50,285 nt of DNA from Candidatus Methylobacter titanis (lineage in GTDB: Bacteria; Pseudomonadota; Gammaproteobacteria; Methylococcales; Methylomonadaceae): positions 1 through 50,285 of the forward strand of contig JAQSDX010000025.1 in the NCBI GenBank assembly GCA_029946125.1, written 5' to 3'. Made by a program: the position numbers and the translations under genes. The stretch's first letter is position 1. Each line of letters begins with the position of its first letter. The notes under the pieces were generated by a model. It was not told where the DNA came from, did no database searches, and saw nothing but the letters and a program-made list of their open reading frames with translations. Below are positions 33,912 through 42,036 of this stretch, one piece after another.

Positions 33912-33958
33912 ACCTGTGGGTAAGGAGCAATTACCATTGGCTGACGTAAGGCTCTTTG

Positions 33959-34723
33959 CTAATTCTTAATCCCAATACCTTTGTGCAAAAGATAAAGGCT
34001 AAATAAGGTTAAGGTGACGATAAAACCGCCGGTAATGAGAAAGCTCAGCTGAATATCGATATCGGTCACGCCGATCAATCCGTAACGAAAGGCATTGATC
34101 ATATACAAAATGGGGTTTCCCATCGAGACAGTCTGCCAAACACCGGGCAGCATATCTACCGAATAGAACACGCCGCCCAGATAGCTTAACGGGGTTAATA
34201 CAAAGTTTGGAATAATCGAAATATCGTCGAAACTCTCGGCGAGTATCGCATTGATAAAACCGGCCAAAGCGAAGACGGCGGCTGTCAGTACGGCGATAGT
34301 CAGGGTAATCGCGATATTATTAACGTTAATATCGGTAAATAGCAGGGATATTAGGGCTACCACAACACCTACCAGTAATCCGCGAACAATACCGCCGCTG
34401 ACATAGCCACTCAGAATCATCCAGTTAGGTATCGGGGCAACCAGCAATTCTTCAATATTGTGCTGGAATTTGCTCGAGTAAAATGAAGATACGACGTTGG
34501 CGTAAGAGTGGCTGATGACTGACATTAAGATAATGCCGGGGACAATATAGTCCATGTAGCTGGCGCCGCTGATCGTACCGATGCGGTCGCCGATCAGCTT
34601 GCCGAAAATCAGGAAATACAGGGCGGTGGTGATGGCTGGCGGCAGCAAGGTTTGCGGCCAGATGCGGATAAAGCGGAATATTTCCTTGGTAACAATGGTT
34701 TTTAAAGCAATGCAATAGTTCAT
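33959..34723 (-). CDS. yadH: ABC-2 type exporter permease, YadH-like
   Basis: 254 residues with about six membrane helices and the ABC-2 signature region late in the protein (NFVLTPLSYLGGVFYSVDMLPGVWQ). The length matches E. coli YadH (256). It begins ALKTIVTKEIFRFIRIWPQTLLPP, a common start in this family. Its start overlaps the ATPase stop by four bases, so the two make one exporter of unknown substrate. The gene ends the small operon; an IstB scar lies just beyond. Confidence 0.9.
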   Translation of the reverse strand: MNYCIALKTIVTKEIFRFIRIWPQTLLPPAITTALYFLIFGKLIGDRIGTISGASYMDYIVPGIILMSVISHSYANVVSSFYSSKFQHNIEELLVAPIPNWMILSGYVSGGIVRGLLVGVVVALISLLFTDINVNNIAITLTIAVLTAAVFALAGFINAILAESFDDISIIPNFVLTPLSYLGGVFYSVDMLPGVWQTVSMGNPILYMINAFRYGLIGVTDIDIQLSFLITGGFIVTLTLFSLYLLHKGIGIKN

Positions 34724-35649
34724 CGTTGAACACCTGTCGGGTTTGAGTCGATCAAATCCATAAATAATTGTTCCAGCCGGTTGGTCTTGTTTTTTAAGCT
34801 GGTGACTTCGATATTTTGTGCGGTTAATTGGCTGAATAGCTTGTTAAGGCCGTGCTCTTTAGGTATCGCAACAGCAAGGGTTTTATCTGTTATCAGTTCG
34901 ATGTGACAGCCTTCAATCACCGGTGCCACAGTAATGGGCCGGGCCAGATCCAGGATAAAATGTTCCACATGCAGTCTCGCCAGCAAGCTCGCCATATCGG
35001 AGTTTTCAACAATCCGTCCGTGATTGATAATGGCAATATTGCGGCACAGGCTTTCCGCTTCTTCCAGATAGTGTGTGGTTAAAATGATAGTCGTACCTTG
35101 CTGATTGACTTCCTGCATCATGTTCCACATCGAACGGCGTATTTCTATGTCGACACCTGCGGTCGGCTCATCAAGAATCAATAGCTTGGGCGCATGCACT
35201 AAAGCGCGGGCAATCATCACCCGACGTTTCATGCCACCGGACAAACGTCTGGACACGGTATCGCGCCTGTCCCACAAATCCATTTGTTTAAGGCAGTATT
35301 CGGTGCGTTGCAGCGCCAGTTTACGCGGCGTACCGTAATAACCGGCCTGATTGAGTAAAATGTTTTTGACGGTGTCGAATTGATTAAAATTGACTTCTTG
35401 AGGAACTAAACCGAGGCAGCTTTTGGCTTTTGCCTGTTCACGACTTAAATCATGGCCGAAGATACTGACTGAGCCGCTGCTGGCATTGACCAGTGAGCTG
35501 ATAATGCCTATGACCGTTGACTTGCCTGCACCATTAGGCCCCAGCAAGGCAAAAAAATCACCGGCCTCAACCTCAAGATCGATTCCTTTTAAGGCTTCAA
35601 AGCCGTTATTATAGGTTTTTTTAAGATTACGCAGGGATAATGCATTCAT
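34720..35649 (-). CDS. yadG: ABC transporter ATPase, YadG-like
   Basis: 309 residues, as in E. coli YadG (308). Walker A is GPNGAGKST, the signature is RRLSGGMKRR, Walker B is LLILDEPTAG, and the switch histidine is in LTTHYLEEAE. The C-terminal part (about 220-309) is a small extra domain common in drug or polysaccharide exporters of this branch. It powers the YadH-like permease encoded next. Divergent from ppx, with a shared 170-base region holding a direct repeat. Confidence 0.93.
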   Translation of the reverse strand: MNALSLRNLKKTYNNGFEALKGIDLEVEAGDFFALLGPNGAGKSTVIGIISSLVNASSGSVSIFGHDLSREQAKAKSCLGLVPQEVNFNQFDTVKNILLNQAGYYGTPRKLALQRTEYCLKQMDLWDRRDTVSRRLSGGMKRRVMIARALVHAPKLLILDEPTAGVDIEIRRSMWNMMQEVNQQGTTIILTTHYLEEAESLCRNIAIINHGRIVENSDMASLLARLHVEHFILDLARPITVAPVIEGCHIELITDKTLAVAIPKEHGLNKLFSQLTAQNIEVTSLKNKTNRLEQLFMDLIDSNPTGVQR

Positions 35650-35684
35650 GTTGAAACTAACACTTAACGGAAGCCTTTAAATAA

Positions 35685-35735
35685 GTTAAATTACGTATAC
35701 TGAATTACGAAATAGGTTAAATTACGTATACTGAA
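35685..35735. repeat. Direct repeat in the yadG-ppx divergent promoter region
   Basis: GTTAAATTACGTATACTGAA occurs at 35685-35704 and again at 35716-35735, a 31-base period, or about three helical turns. The core holds the palindrome GTATAC. The site lies between two divergent genes, as expected for a regulator binding site. Confidence 0.55.
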
Positions 35736-35822
35736 TGACGCGTCACATCCTGTGTTTGGATGACTAAAATCGTGTAATTTTATCAGATATTGACATGCAT
35801 CATAGACAAAACTGGATAACTC

Positions 35823-37322
35823 GTGCCGAATAAACCTCCCGAAATCGTTGCTGCTGTAGACCTGGGTTCTAACAGCTTTCACATGATTGTTTGCAGTTTA
35901 ACTGAGGGCAATTTACAAATACTCGATCGTCTCAAAGAAATGGTAAGGCTGGCGGCGGGTTTGGATAAAAGGAATTATCTTGATGCCGATACCCAGAAAA
36001 GAGCTTTAGACTGCCTGGAACGGTTCGGTCAAAGAATCCGTAACTTTCCGCCGGAAAGCGTGCGTATTGTCGGCACCAGTACTTTGCGGACGGCCAAAAA
36101 TTCACAACAGTTTTTGGATAAGGCGGAAAAAGCGCTCAATCATCCGATCCATATCATTTCCGGCATAGAAGAAGCCCGCTTAATCTATCAGGGGGTGGCG
36201 CACAGCCTGGGCAGCAACGCCAACCTGCGTCTGGTTATGGACATAGGCGGCGGCAGCACCGAATACATCATAGGCTCTGGCGATATGCCCAGAGTAAAGG
36301 AAAGTCTGCACATGGGTTGTGTCTTGGTCAGTAATGCGTTTTTTAAGGGGGGCAAGCTGTCCAAAAACGCATTCACCCAGGCGACTTTATTCGCCGAGCA
36401 ACGTCTTGAGCCGGTGCAGATACAGTTTCAGCGCAGCAACTGGGATGAAGCCATTGGCGCGTCGGGCAGTTTACGATCGATTGCCAAGGTTCTTGAGGCT
36501 AAAAACTGGAGCAATAATGGTATAACCCGAGAAGGCTTGGAGCTTCTGGTCGCTCATATGAATCAGTGCAATCATGTTGATGAACTGAATTTGCCGGAAC
36601 TCGACCTTGAGCGTCTGCCGGTATTTCCAGGCGGTGTCGCCATTGTCTACGCTACCTTCAAAAGCTTGGGTATAGAGCAAATGACCGTTTCTGATGGCGC
36701 GCTCAGGGAAGGGCTGATTCAGGATTTACTGGGTCGGCTGTATGATCATGACATCCGCTCCGCAACCGTGCAGACTATGGCAGATCGTTATCATACCGAC
36801 AAAGGTCATGCGGCTCGCATTAAACAAACGATCGGCTACATATTGAGCCAATTGGGTGGCGACTTTTTTGGGTCTAATCATGAACACGTTGAGCAATTTT
36901 TGAACTGGGCAGCCGACTTGCATGAAATCGGCCATGACATCGCTCTCAGTCAATATCATAAACACAGTGCCTATGTGATTGAAAATGGTGATTTTGCCGG
37001 TTTTTCCAGGCAGGATCAGATTTTATTGTCAACCATTGTAAAGTCGCATCGACGTAAATTTTCACGCTCTCGTTTCAATGAATTACCCTTCCCCTGGAAT
37101 GTTGATGCGCCCAATTTGACCGTTATTTTGCGACTGTCGGTATTGTTGCACCGCAATCGCCAGGAACATGTATTACCCGATTTTAAAATATCATTAATAA
37201 AATCAAAAATCCGCTTACAGTTCCCAGACAAGTGGCTGGATCAGGCAGCGTTAACCCGCGCCGATTTAATCCAGGAGGCTGATTATGTAAAGTCTGCCGG
37301 TTTCAAATTGGAATTTGCTTAA
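35823..37322 (+). CDS. ppx: Exopolyphosphatase, Ppx/GppA family
   Basis: 499 residues from a GTG start. AAVDLGSNSFHMIVC and DIGGGSTEYIIGSG are the two phosphate-binding loops of the actin-like fold, with GTSTLRTAKN and EEARLIYQGV between. The C-terminal half is the HD-like helical domain (LHEIGHDIALSQYHKHSAY). Ppx removes phosphates from the ends of polyphosphate; GppA acts on pppGpp. At about 500 residues with both domains either is possible; Ppx is more common. The next gene begins 10 bases after the stop. Confidence 0.92.
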   Translation: MPNKPPEIVAAVDLGSNSFHMIVCSLTEGNLQILDRLKEMVRLAAGLDKRNYLDADTQKRALDCLERFGQRIRNFPPESVRIVGTSTLRTAKNSQQFLDKAEKALNHPIHIISGIEEARLIYQGVAHSLGSNANLRLVMDIGGGSTEYIIGSGDMPRVKESLHMGCVLVSNAFFKGGKLSKNAFTQATLFAEQRLEPVQIQFQRSNWDEAIGASGSLRSIAKVLEAKNWSNNGITREGLELLVAHMNQCNHVDELNLPELDLERLPVFPGGVAIVYATFKSLGIEQMTVSDGALREGLIQDLLGRLYDHDIRSATVQTMADRYHTDKGHAARIKQTIGYILSQLGGDFFGSNHEHVEQFLNWAADLHEIGHDIALSQYHKHSAYVIENGDFAGFSRQDQILLSTIVKSHRRKFSRSRFNELPFPWNVDAPNLTVILRLSVLLHRNRQEHVLPDFKISLIKSKIRLQFPDKWLDQAALTRADLIQEADYVKSAGFKLEFA

Positions 37323-37332
37323 CCGTAAGCTA

Positions 37333-38601
37333 ATGAAAGTTTTAATACGCATTTTGATCTATTGTATTAGTGCTTTATTGCTTGTATGTGTGATGCTGGT
37401 TCTTTTTGGCGTAGGCAACAAGCCGGAACTTGAAGTGGGATGGTCGCCTACCCATGACGATTTGGTCAGGGCAAAAAAGATCCTGTATGAAGGTTTTAAA
37501 ACAAAGCCCGATGAAATCGGTATCATCGAATTAACCGAAGCCGACCTTAATCTTGCCGGCAATTATTTGTTAAACCGTTACAGTAAAAGTGCGGCTGATT
37601 TGGATTTGAAAAATGGTGAGTTGAGATTCGTGGTTACCATAACTTTGCCCGCAAATAGCTTGGGGCAATATTTGAATATCAGTTTTAGATTAGGCAACGT
37701 TAAAGGCAATGGTCTTCCGGTCATAACCAAATTTAAAGTCGGAAAGCTATTACTGCCGGCAAAATTGGCGGCTTTTGTTATCGACACCATTATTCAGTAT
37801 TCATCGTTGAATGACTATTTTATTCTGGCGACTCGTCCTCTCAAGACGGTAACCATTGATGCGGAAAAACTCTCCATTACTTACTATCCCAATAAAAATA
37901 CATTGATACAGGCGCGAAACTTTTTGACGCAAACTGGCGATAATTCTACGCTGAACATTTATCAGCAGAAGCTAGCCGATATTGTTGCCAAACATGATCC
38001 GGAATGGCGTTTATCACTGGCGGAGTTGTTGCGTCCATTGTTTGAACTGGCTTACCAACGCTCGACAATGGAAACCGCCATGGACGAAAACAGGGTCGTT
38101 ATTTCCACGATCAATGACTATGTTAATAAACAGGAGGCAAAAAAACTCCTTTCTTCGATTGAAGCTAAGCCCGTGACTGGAAAACAATATACGGCCTTTT
38201 TGTATAAACGTATCGATCTGGCGCAACATTTTATAGGATCGGCCGCGCTTACCGCCTTGGTAAACAAGCAAGCCGCCAAAATTGCAGGAGAAGAAAAAGA
38301 ATTAAGCGATGCACGCAGCGGCAGTGGCTTTAGTTTTATTGACTTGGCCGCCGACAAGGCGGGGATACGTTTTGGTGAAATGGCAACATCATCACCGGAA
38401 AATGCACGAAAAATGCAAAAAACCATGTCAGAAATTACAGGTTACAGCGATTTTATGCCGGACCCCAGGGATCTACCTGAGCATATGAATGAGGTTGAAT
38501 TTAAACAGCGTTTTGAATCGGTAAACAGTCCAGTTTATCTGGAGATTTCAAAGCAGATTGATGATCGTATTTCAGCAATGCCAATTTATAGTGCGGAATA
38601 A
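37333..38601 (+). CDS. Hypothetical membrane-anchored protein
   Basis: 422 residues from the ATG at 37333; an upstream TTG at 37315 would overlap ppx, and I prefer the ATG. Residues about 4-28 form one hydrophobic helix (ILIYCISALLLVCVMLVLFGV), and the rest is soluble and probably periplasmic. Stretches such as IGIIELTEADLNLAGNYLLNRY look conserved, but I do not recognise a domain. It is probably co-transcribed with ppx. No catalytic motif is evident. Confidence 0.7.
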   Translation: MKVLIRILIYCISALLLVCVMLVLFGVGNKPELEVGWSPTHDDLVRAKKILYEGFKTKPDEIGIIELTEADLNLAGNYLLNRYSKSAADLDLKNGELRFVVTITLPANSLGQYLNISFRLGNVKGNGLPVITKFKVGKLLLPAKLAAFVIDTIIQYSSLNDYFILATRPLKTVTIDAEKLSITYYPNKNTLIQARNFLTQTGDNSTLNIYQQKLADIVAKHDPEWRLSLAELLRPLFELAYQRSTMETAMDENRVVISTINDYVNKQEAKKLLSSIEAKPVTGKQYTAFLYKRIDLAQHFIGSAALTALVNKQAAKIAGEEKELSDARSGSGFSFIDLAADKAGIRFGEMATSSPENARKMQKTMSEITGYSDFMPDPRDLPEHMNEVEFKQRFESVNSPVYLEISKQIDDRISAMPIYSAE

Positions 38602-38606
38602 TTGTA

Positions 38607-38683
38607 GGGGCGACTTTTGTCGCCCAGAGCCAATGAATTCGCCCTCACAGGCAAATAATAGGGGCGACCGACCGATCGCCCCT
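38607..38683. terminator. Paired hairpins between convergent genes, likely bidirectional terminator
   Basis: AGGGGCGA (38660-38667) pairs with TCGCCCCT (38676-38683) around an eight-base loop. A second hairpin, GGGCGAC with GTCGCCC, lies at 38608-38625. Both share the GGGGCGAC motif and sit between the ends of two converging genes. They may derive from a dispersed repeat. Confidence 0.55.
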
Positions 38684-38694
38684 AAATTAACAGC

Positions 38695-39699
38695 TTAGTT
38701 AAAAGTAGAATCTAATGTGCCGGGCAAAACAGGCATTTGCTGTTTAGGGAACTCGCCGGTCAAACCATTCAAAAAGGCCACAATATCAGCAACTTCTTCT
38801 TTGCTTAAATCCTTGCCTAATTGCAGTTTTGCCATCAACGTTACCGCTTTATCCAGCGTTTTAACTGAACCATTGTGGAAATAAGGCGCAGTCAAAGCGA
38901 TGTTACGCAAAGTCGGTACTTTCCACAAATGTTCGTCGCCCTGTTTTTTGCTGACTTCCGCTAAGCCTTTATCCTTGCTGAAATGATATTGCGCTTCCCA
39001 GTAGCCGTTGGGGATGACAGGGAACTTCTGGAACACACCGGGGCCGTTAAACGCCGGGCCGCTATGACAAGTGGTACAACCCAATTCCGCCACTTTTTCC
39101 ATGCCGCGAACCTGTTGTTCCGTTAAAGCCGAGTTGTCGCCGGAAACATAACGGTCATAAGGACTGTTAGGCGTAATCAAGGTTCTTTCATAAGCGGCAA
39201 TCGCTTTAGTTACGGCATCTTTAGTAATGGTATCCGTACCAAAAGCCCGCTCAAAAGGCATCTGATAACCTTCAATCGTTTTTAAACGGGCAACGACCTC
39301 ATCCCAGTTTTTCATGCCCATTTCAATCGGATTAGTTACGGGACCTGCCGCTTGCTCTTCCAGGCTTGCCGCTCTGCCATCCCAAAATTGAACGGTATTA
39401 AACGCAGCATTCCAAACTGTCGGTGCGCTACGTCCACCTGTTTGACCGTTCACACCCATAGAATTCGGTCTGTTATCTTCGCCGCCCAGCATGGTGTTAT
39501 GGCAGGAAGCACAAGAAACCGTACCTGTAGAGGACAAACGAGGATCATGATAGAGCATTTGCCCCAACTCAACTTTAGCAGGCGTTGTCGCATTATCAGC
39601 CGGTTCAGGGGCTTCTTTAGGCAATACCTCCCAAGCCGACGCCACCGAAACCGAACTTGCCAACGCCAACGCTGTAACCAGCGAACGAATTTTAAACAT
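38695..39699 (-). CDS. Diheme cytochrome c peroxidase
   Basis: The start at 39699 is fixed by GGAGGAT 3 bases upstream of the ATG and a normal signal peptide (MFKIRSLVTALALASSVSVA); an upstream extension is not plausible. The mature protein has two heme-binding sites, CASCH and CTTCH, and the family blocks LGQMLYHDPRLSSTG, GGRSAPTVWNAAFNTVQFWDGR, and VPTLRNIALTAPYFHNGSV. This is the bacterial CcpA/MauG-like peroxidase family, reducing hydrogen peroxide in the periplasm with electrons from small cytochromes. At 334 residues the length is typical. Confidence 0.94.
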   Translation of the reverse strand: MFKIRSLVTALALASSVSVASAWEVLPKEAPEPADNATTPAKVELGQMLYHDPRLSSTGTVSCASCHNTMLGGEDNRPNSMGVNGQTGGRSAPTVWNAAFNTVQFWDGRAASLEEQAAGPVTNPIEMGMKNWDEVVARLKTIEGYQMPFERAFGTDTITKDAVTKAIAAYERTLITPNSPYDRYVSGDNSALTEQQVRGMEKVAELGCTTCHSGPAFNGPGVFQKFPVIPNGYWEAQYHFSKDKGLAEVSKKQGDEHLWKVPTLRNIALTAPYFHNGSVKTLDKAVTLMAKLQLGKDLSKEEVADIVAFLNGLTGEFPKQQMPVLPGTLDSTFN

Positions 39700-39988
39700 A
39701 CTATCCTCCAAAATATTAGTTATTATTAATGCGGAAAACCTACATAGCCCAGTAACCTTACTGCACATCCGACAGAATTGTAAGATATGCAGCAGATAAG
39801 GTACAACCAAATTTCCCCTGCTTGAGTTATCGGTGTGAATTTAGGGGTATTTTGATGAATAAATATCATTTTAGCGACAGGGTATTGACTGAAATAGAGG
39901 TTCCGCTTGTCAGGATTAACGATGTCAAAACGGTTTGGGGTATTATTCAAGTTTCACAGCGTAAACACAGGTAACAAAGGGGTTGAGC

Positions 39989-40933
39989 ATGTTAATAAAA
40001 ACCAAAGCAAACATCTTAAGTAGCGAAATCACCGACCGGGCGGTTTTTGAATCCCGACGGGAGTTTATTAAAGCGGCTACTGCGTTTTCGGCGGGATTTT
40101 TGTTGCCGAGCCTGGGACAGGCAGAAACGGGGAAATATGCCGATGTTCCGGTCGGGCCTTCTTCCGCTAAGTTAGCGGTTACCGATCGTGAGGATGTTGC
40201 CGGTTATACCAATTACTATGAATTCTCCACCAATAAACAGGATTCGACTGTTTTAGCTCAGGCGTTAAAAATCAAACCGTGGAGTGTCGAAGTTGTCGGC
40301 GAGGTGGCAAAGCCGGGCGTTTACGATCTGGAAGATATTCTAAAGGATAATCCTGTGCACGAGCGTATTTACCGATTCCGTTGCGTGGAAGCCTGGTCTA
40401 TGGTGGTGCCGTGGATAGGCTTTCCATTGGGCGACATGCTGAAGCGCTTTAAGCCTACGTCGAAAGCCAAGTTTGTCGAATTTACCACGCTTTATAACCC
40501 TGAAATCATGATTGGTCAGCGTTCCGGCGTTTTGGACTGGCCTTATGTGGAGGGCTTGCGTATCGATGAAGCGATGCATCCGTTAGCGATTATGGCTACC
40601 GGCATGTATGGAGATGAGTTGCCCAAGCAGAATGGTGCGCCGTTGCGTCTGATTGTGCCGTGGAAATACGGATTCAAGAGCATCAAGGCGATAGTTAAAA
40701 TACGTTTTATGGAAAATATGCCGGAAACCGCGTGGCATAAAAGCGCACCTAATGAGAATGGTTTTTATGCCAATGTTAATCCTGAAGTATCGCATCCCAG
40801 ATGGAGTCAACGCCGTGAGCGGGTTTTAGGCAGCAGTATTTTTACCCCGAAGCGTGATACGGAAAAGTTTAACGGCTATGGCGCCGAAGTTGCTGGGCTT
40901 TATTCTGATATGGATCTAAAGCGGTATTTCTGA
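39989..40933 (+). CDS. msrP: MsrP, molybdopterin methionine-sulfoxide reductase subunit
   Basis: 314 residues from the ATG at 39989, preceded by AAAGGGG at 6 bases. The twin-arginine signal SRREFIKAATAFSAG is clear. YRFRCVEAWSMVVPWIGFPL carries the molybdenum-binding cysteine (Cys132). Later parts (APLRLIVPWKYGFKSIK) are typical of YedY/MsrP. It repairs oxidised methionines in periplasmic proteins and receives electrons from MsrQ, encoded next (TGATG, one-base overlap). The neighbouring peroxidase is also oxidant-related. Confidence 0.95.
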   Translation: MLIKTKANILSSEITDRAVFESRREFIKAATAFSAGFLLPSLGQAETGKYADVPVGPSSAKLAVTDREDVAGYTNYYEFSTNKQDSTVLAQALKIKPWSVEVVGEVAKPGVYDLEDILKDNPVHERIYRFRCVEAWSMVVPWIGFPLGDMLKRFKPTSKAKFVEFTTLYNPEIMIGQRSGVLDWPYVEGLRIDEAMHPLAIMATGMYGDELPKQNGAPLRLIVPWKYGFKSIKAIVKIRFMENMPETAWHKSAPNENGFYANVNPEVSHPRWSQRRERVLGSSIFTPKRDTEKFNGYGAEVAGLYSDMDLKRYF

Positions 40934-41658
40934 TGTTATTAGGCAGAAAAGGCTGGGTGAGCGTAAAAGTAATCATTTTTTCGCTGAGTCTGCTGCCTTT
41001 TGGCTTGCTGGTAAATGATGCAATTAACGATCGACTGGGCGCTAATCCCATAGAAACCCTGCATTTTGCTTTTGGTGATTGGGCCTTGCGATTTTTGTGC
41101 ATAGGTTTGGCGCTGACGCCGATTAAAATAATAACCGGACAGAGCTGGCCAATGCGCTTTAGGCGCATGATAGGCCTGTTCGTTTTCTTTTATGCCAGCC
41201 TGCATTTGCTGATTTTTATCGCACTTGATTTGTCGCTATCCTGGGCGGCATTTAAAGACGAGGTGCCGAAAAGCCCTTATATCCTGATGGGCTTGCTGAC
41301 TTATGCGTTGCTCATTCCTCTGGCCGTAACTTCAACCAAAAACATGCAGAAAAGATTGGGGCGAAATTGGATAAAACTGCATCGTTTGATTTATATCGCA
41401 GGGTTAACGGCTCTGATACATTATTTTTGGTTGGTAAAAGCGGATTATACCGAATCGTTGATTTATGCAGTGGTGATCAGTATTTTATTGGCAATACGGA
41501 TTATTGTTCATTGCCGAAAGACCCGTAAGCTTTCGCTGCGAGACCTGAGTCGAGTAGTCCTCCGTAGCGATAAAGCCGGTGTTTCCGCGCAGCATGGCGT
41601 AGTGGAAATGCAGGCTTTACGAAATCGCGTCCACGACTGCAGTCGCCGAAAGCATTAG
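40933..41658 (+). CDS. msrQ: MsrQ, heme b membrane subunit
   Basis: 241 residues. Five to six membrane helices match YedZ/MsrQ, with heme-ligand histidines in FYASLHLLIF, LIYIAGLTALIHYFW and nearby. GLALTPIKIITGQSWPMRFRRMIGLF is a family stretch. It passes electrons from the quinone pool to MsrP. E. coli MsrQ has about 211 residues. The last 36 here (from about SLRDLSRVV) are polar and look like added sequence, so the natural stop may have been lost or displaced. Confidence 0.93.
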   Translation: MLLGRKGWVSVKVIIFSLSLLPFGLLVNDAINDRLGANPIETLHFAFGDWALRFLCIGLALTPIKIITGQSWPMRFRRMIGLFVFFYASLHLLIFIALDLSLSWAAFKDEVPKSPYILMGLLTYALLIPLAVTSTKNMQKRLGRNWIKLHRLIYIAGLTALIHYFWLVKADYTESLIYAVVISILLAIRIIVHCRKTRKLSLRDLSRVVLRSDKAGVSAQHGVVEMQALRNRVHDCSRRKH

Positions 41659-41678
41659 CGGTCGCGTACAATTACCTG

Positions 41679-41730
41679 TTTGATGGGCAGGGGCGATAAC
41701 ACACCATCCATGGCGTTCATGCCCATCAAA
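41679..41730. repeat. Inverted repeat downstream of msrQ
   Basis: TTTGATGGGCA (41679-41689) and TGCCCATCAAA (41720-41730) are perfect 11-base arms with a 30-base loop. The piece lies between convergent msrQ and acyP. No T-run follows, so it may be a dispersed repeat rather than a terminator. Confidence 0.5.
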
Positions 41731-41763
41731 GCTGGCGCAACAATAGCGGCTCCCTGGTAGCCT

Positions 41764-42036
41764 TTAGGTTATATCAAAAGACGTTAACAATTCATCATGT
41801 TGAAGTTCGGTGATTTCAATGTGATCGACTCGCGCGGTTATCGGGCCTTTGTGGCACCATTTAATGAATTTTTCCATGGCCAGCTTTTCCGCTTCGGCGA
41901 TGATTTCAACCCGACCATCAGGGAGATTTTTGGCGCTGCCTTTTATGGCAAAATGTTTGGCCTTGTTCTGGGTAAAAAGGCGGAAGTAAACGCCTTGAAC
42001 TCGACCGGAAACCAGGATTTTAACTTTGCGTATCAC
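41764..42036 (-). CDS. acyP: Acylphosphatase
   Basis: 90 residues from a GTG start that overlaps the rlmKL stop by four bases (GTGA). VSGRVQGVYFR contains the catalytic Arg19, and Asn37 in SAKNLPDGRVEI is the second catalytic residue. The enzyme hydrolyses acyl phosphates in the cytosol. Size and motifs are normal. Confidence 0.94.
   Translation of the reverse strand: MIRKVKILVSGRVQGVYFRLFTQNKAKHFAIKGSAKNLPDGRVEIIAEAEKLAMEKFIKWCHKGPITARVDHIEITELQHDELLTSFDIT

Larger units (their letters stand above)
33022..33958. other. Region of mobile-element remnants and hairpins after the V-ATPase operon
   Basis: 937 bases with no large gene. From left to right it holds alternative hairpins (33182-33218), a possible 41-residue membrane peptide on the minus strand (33293-33418), an IS200/IS605-like end block (33451-33650), a strong hairpin terminator (33690-33725) and an IstB-like fragment on the minus strand (33804-33911). 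The 73-residue plus-strand frame at 33228-33449 is not supported. Confidence 0.6.
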
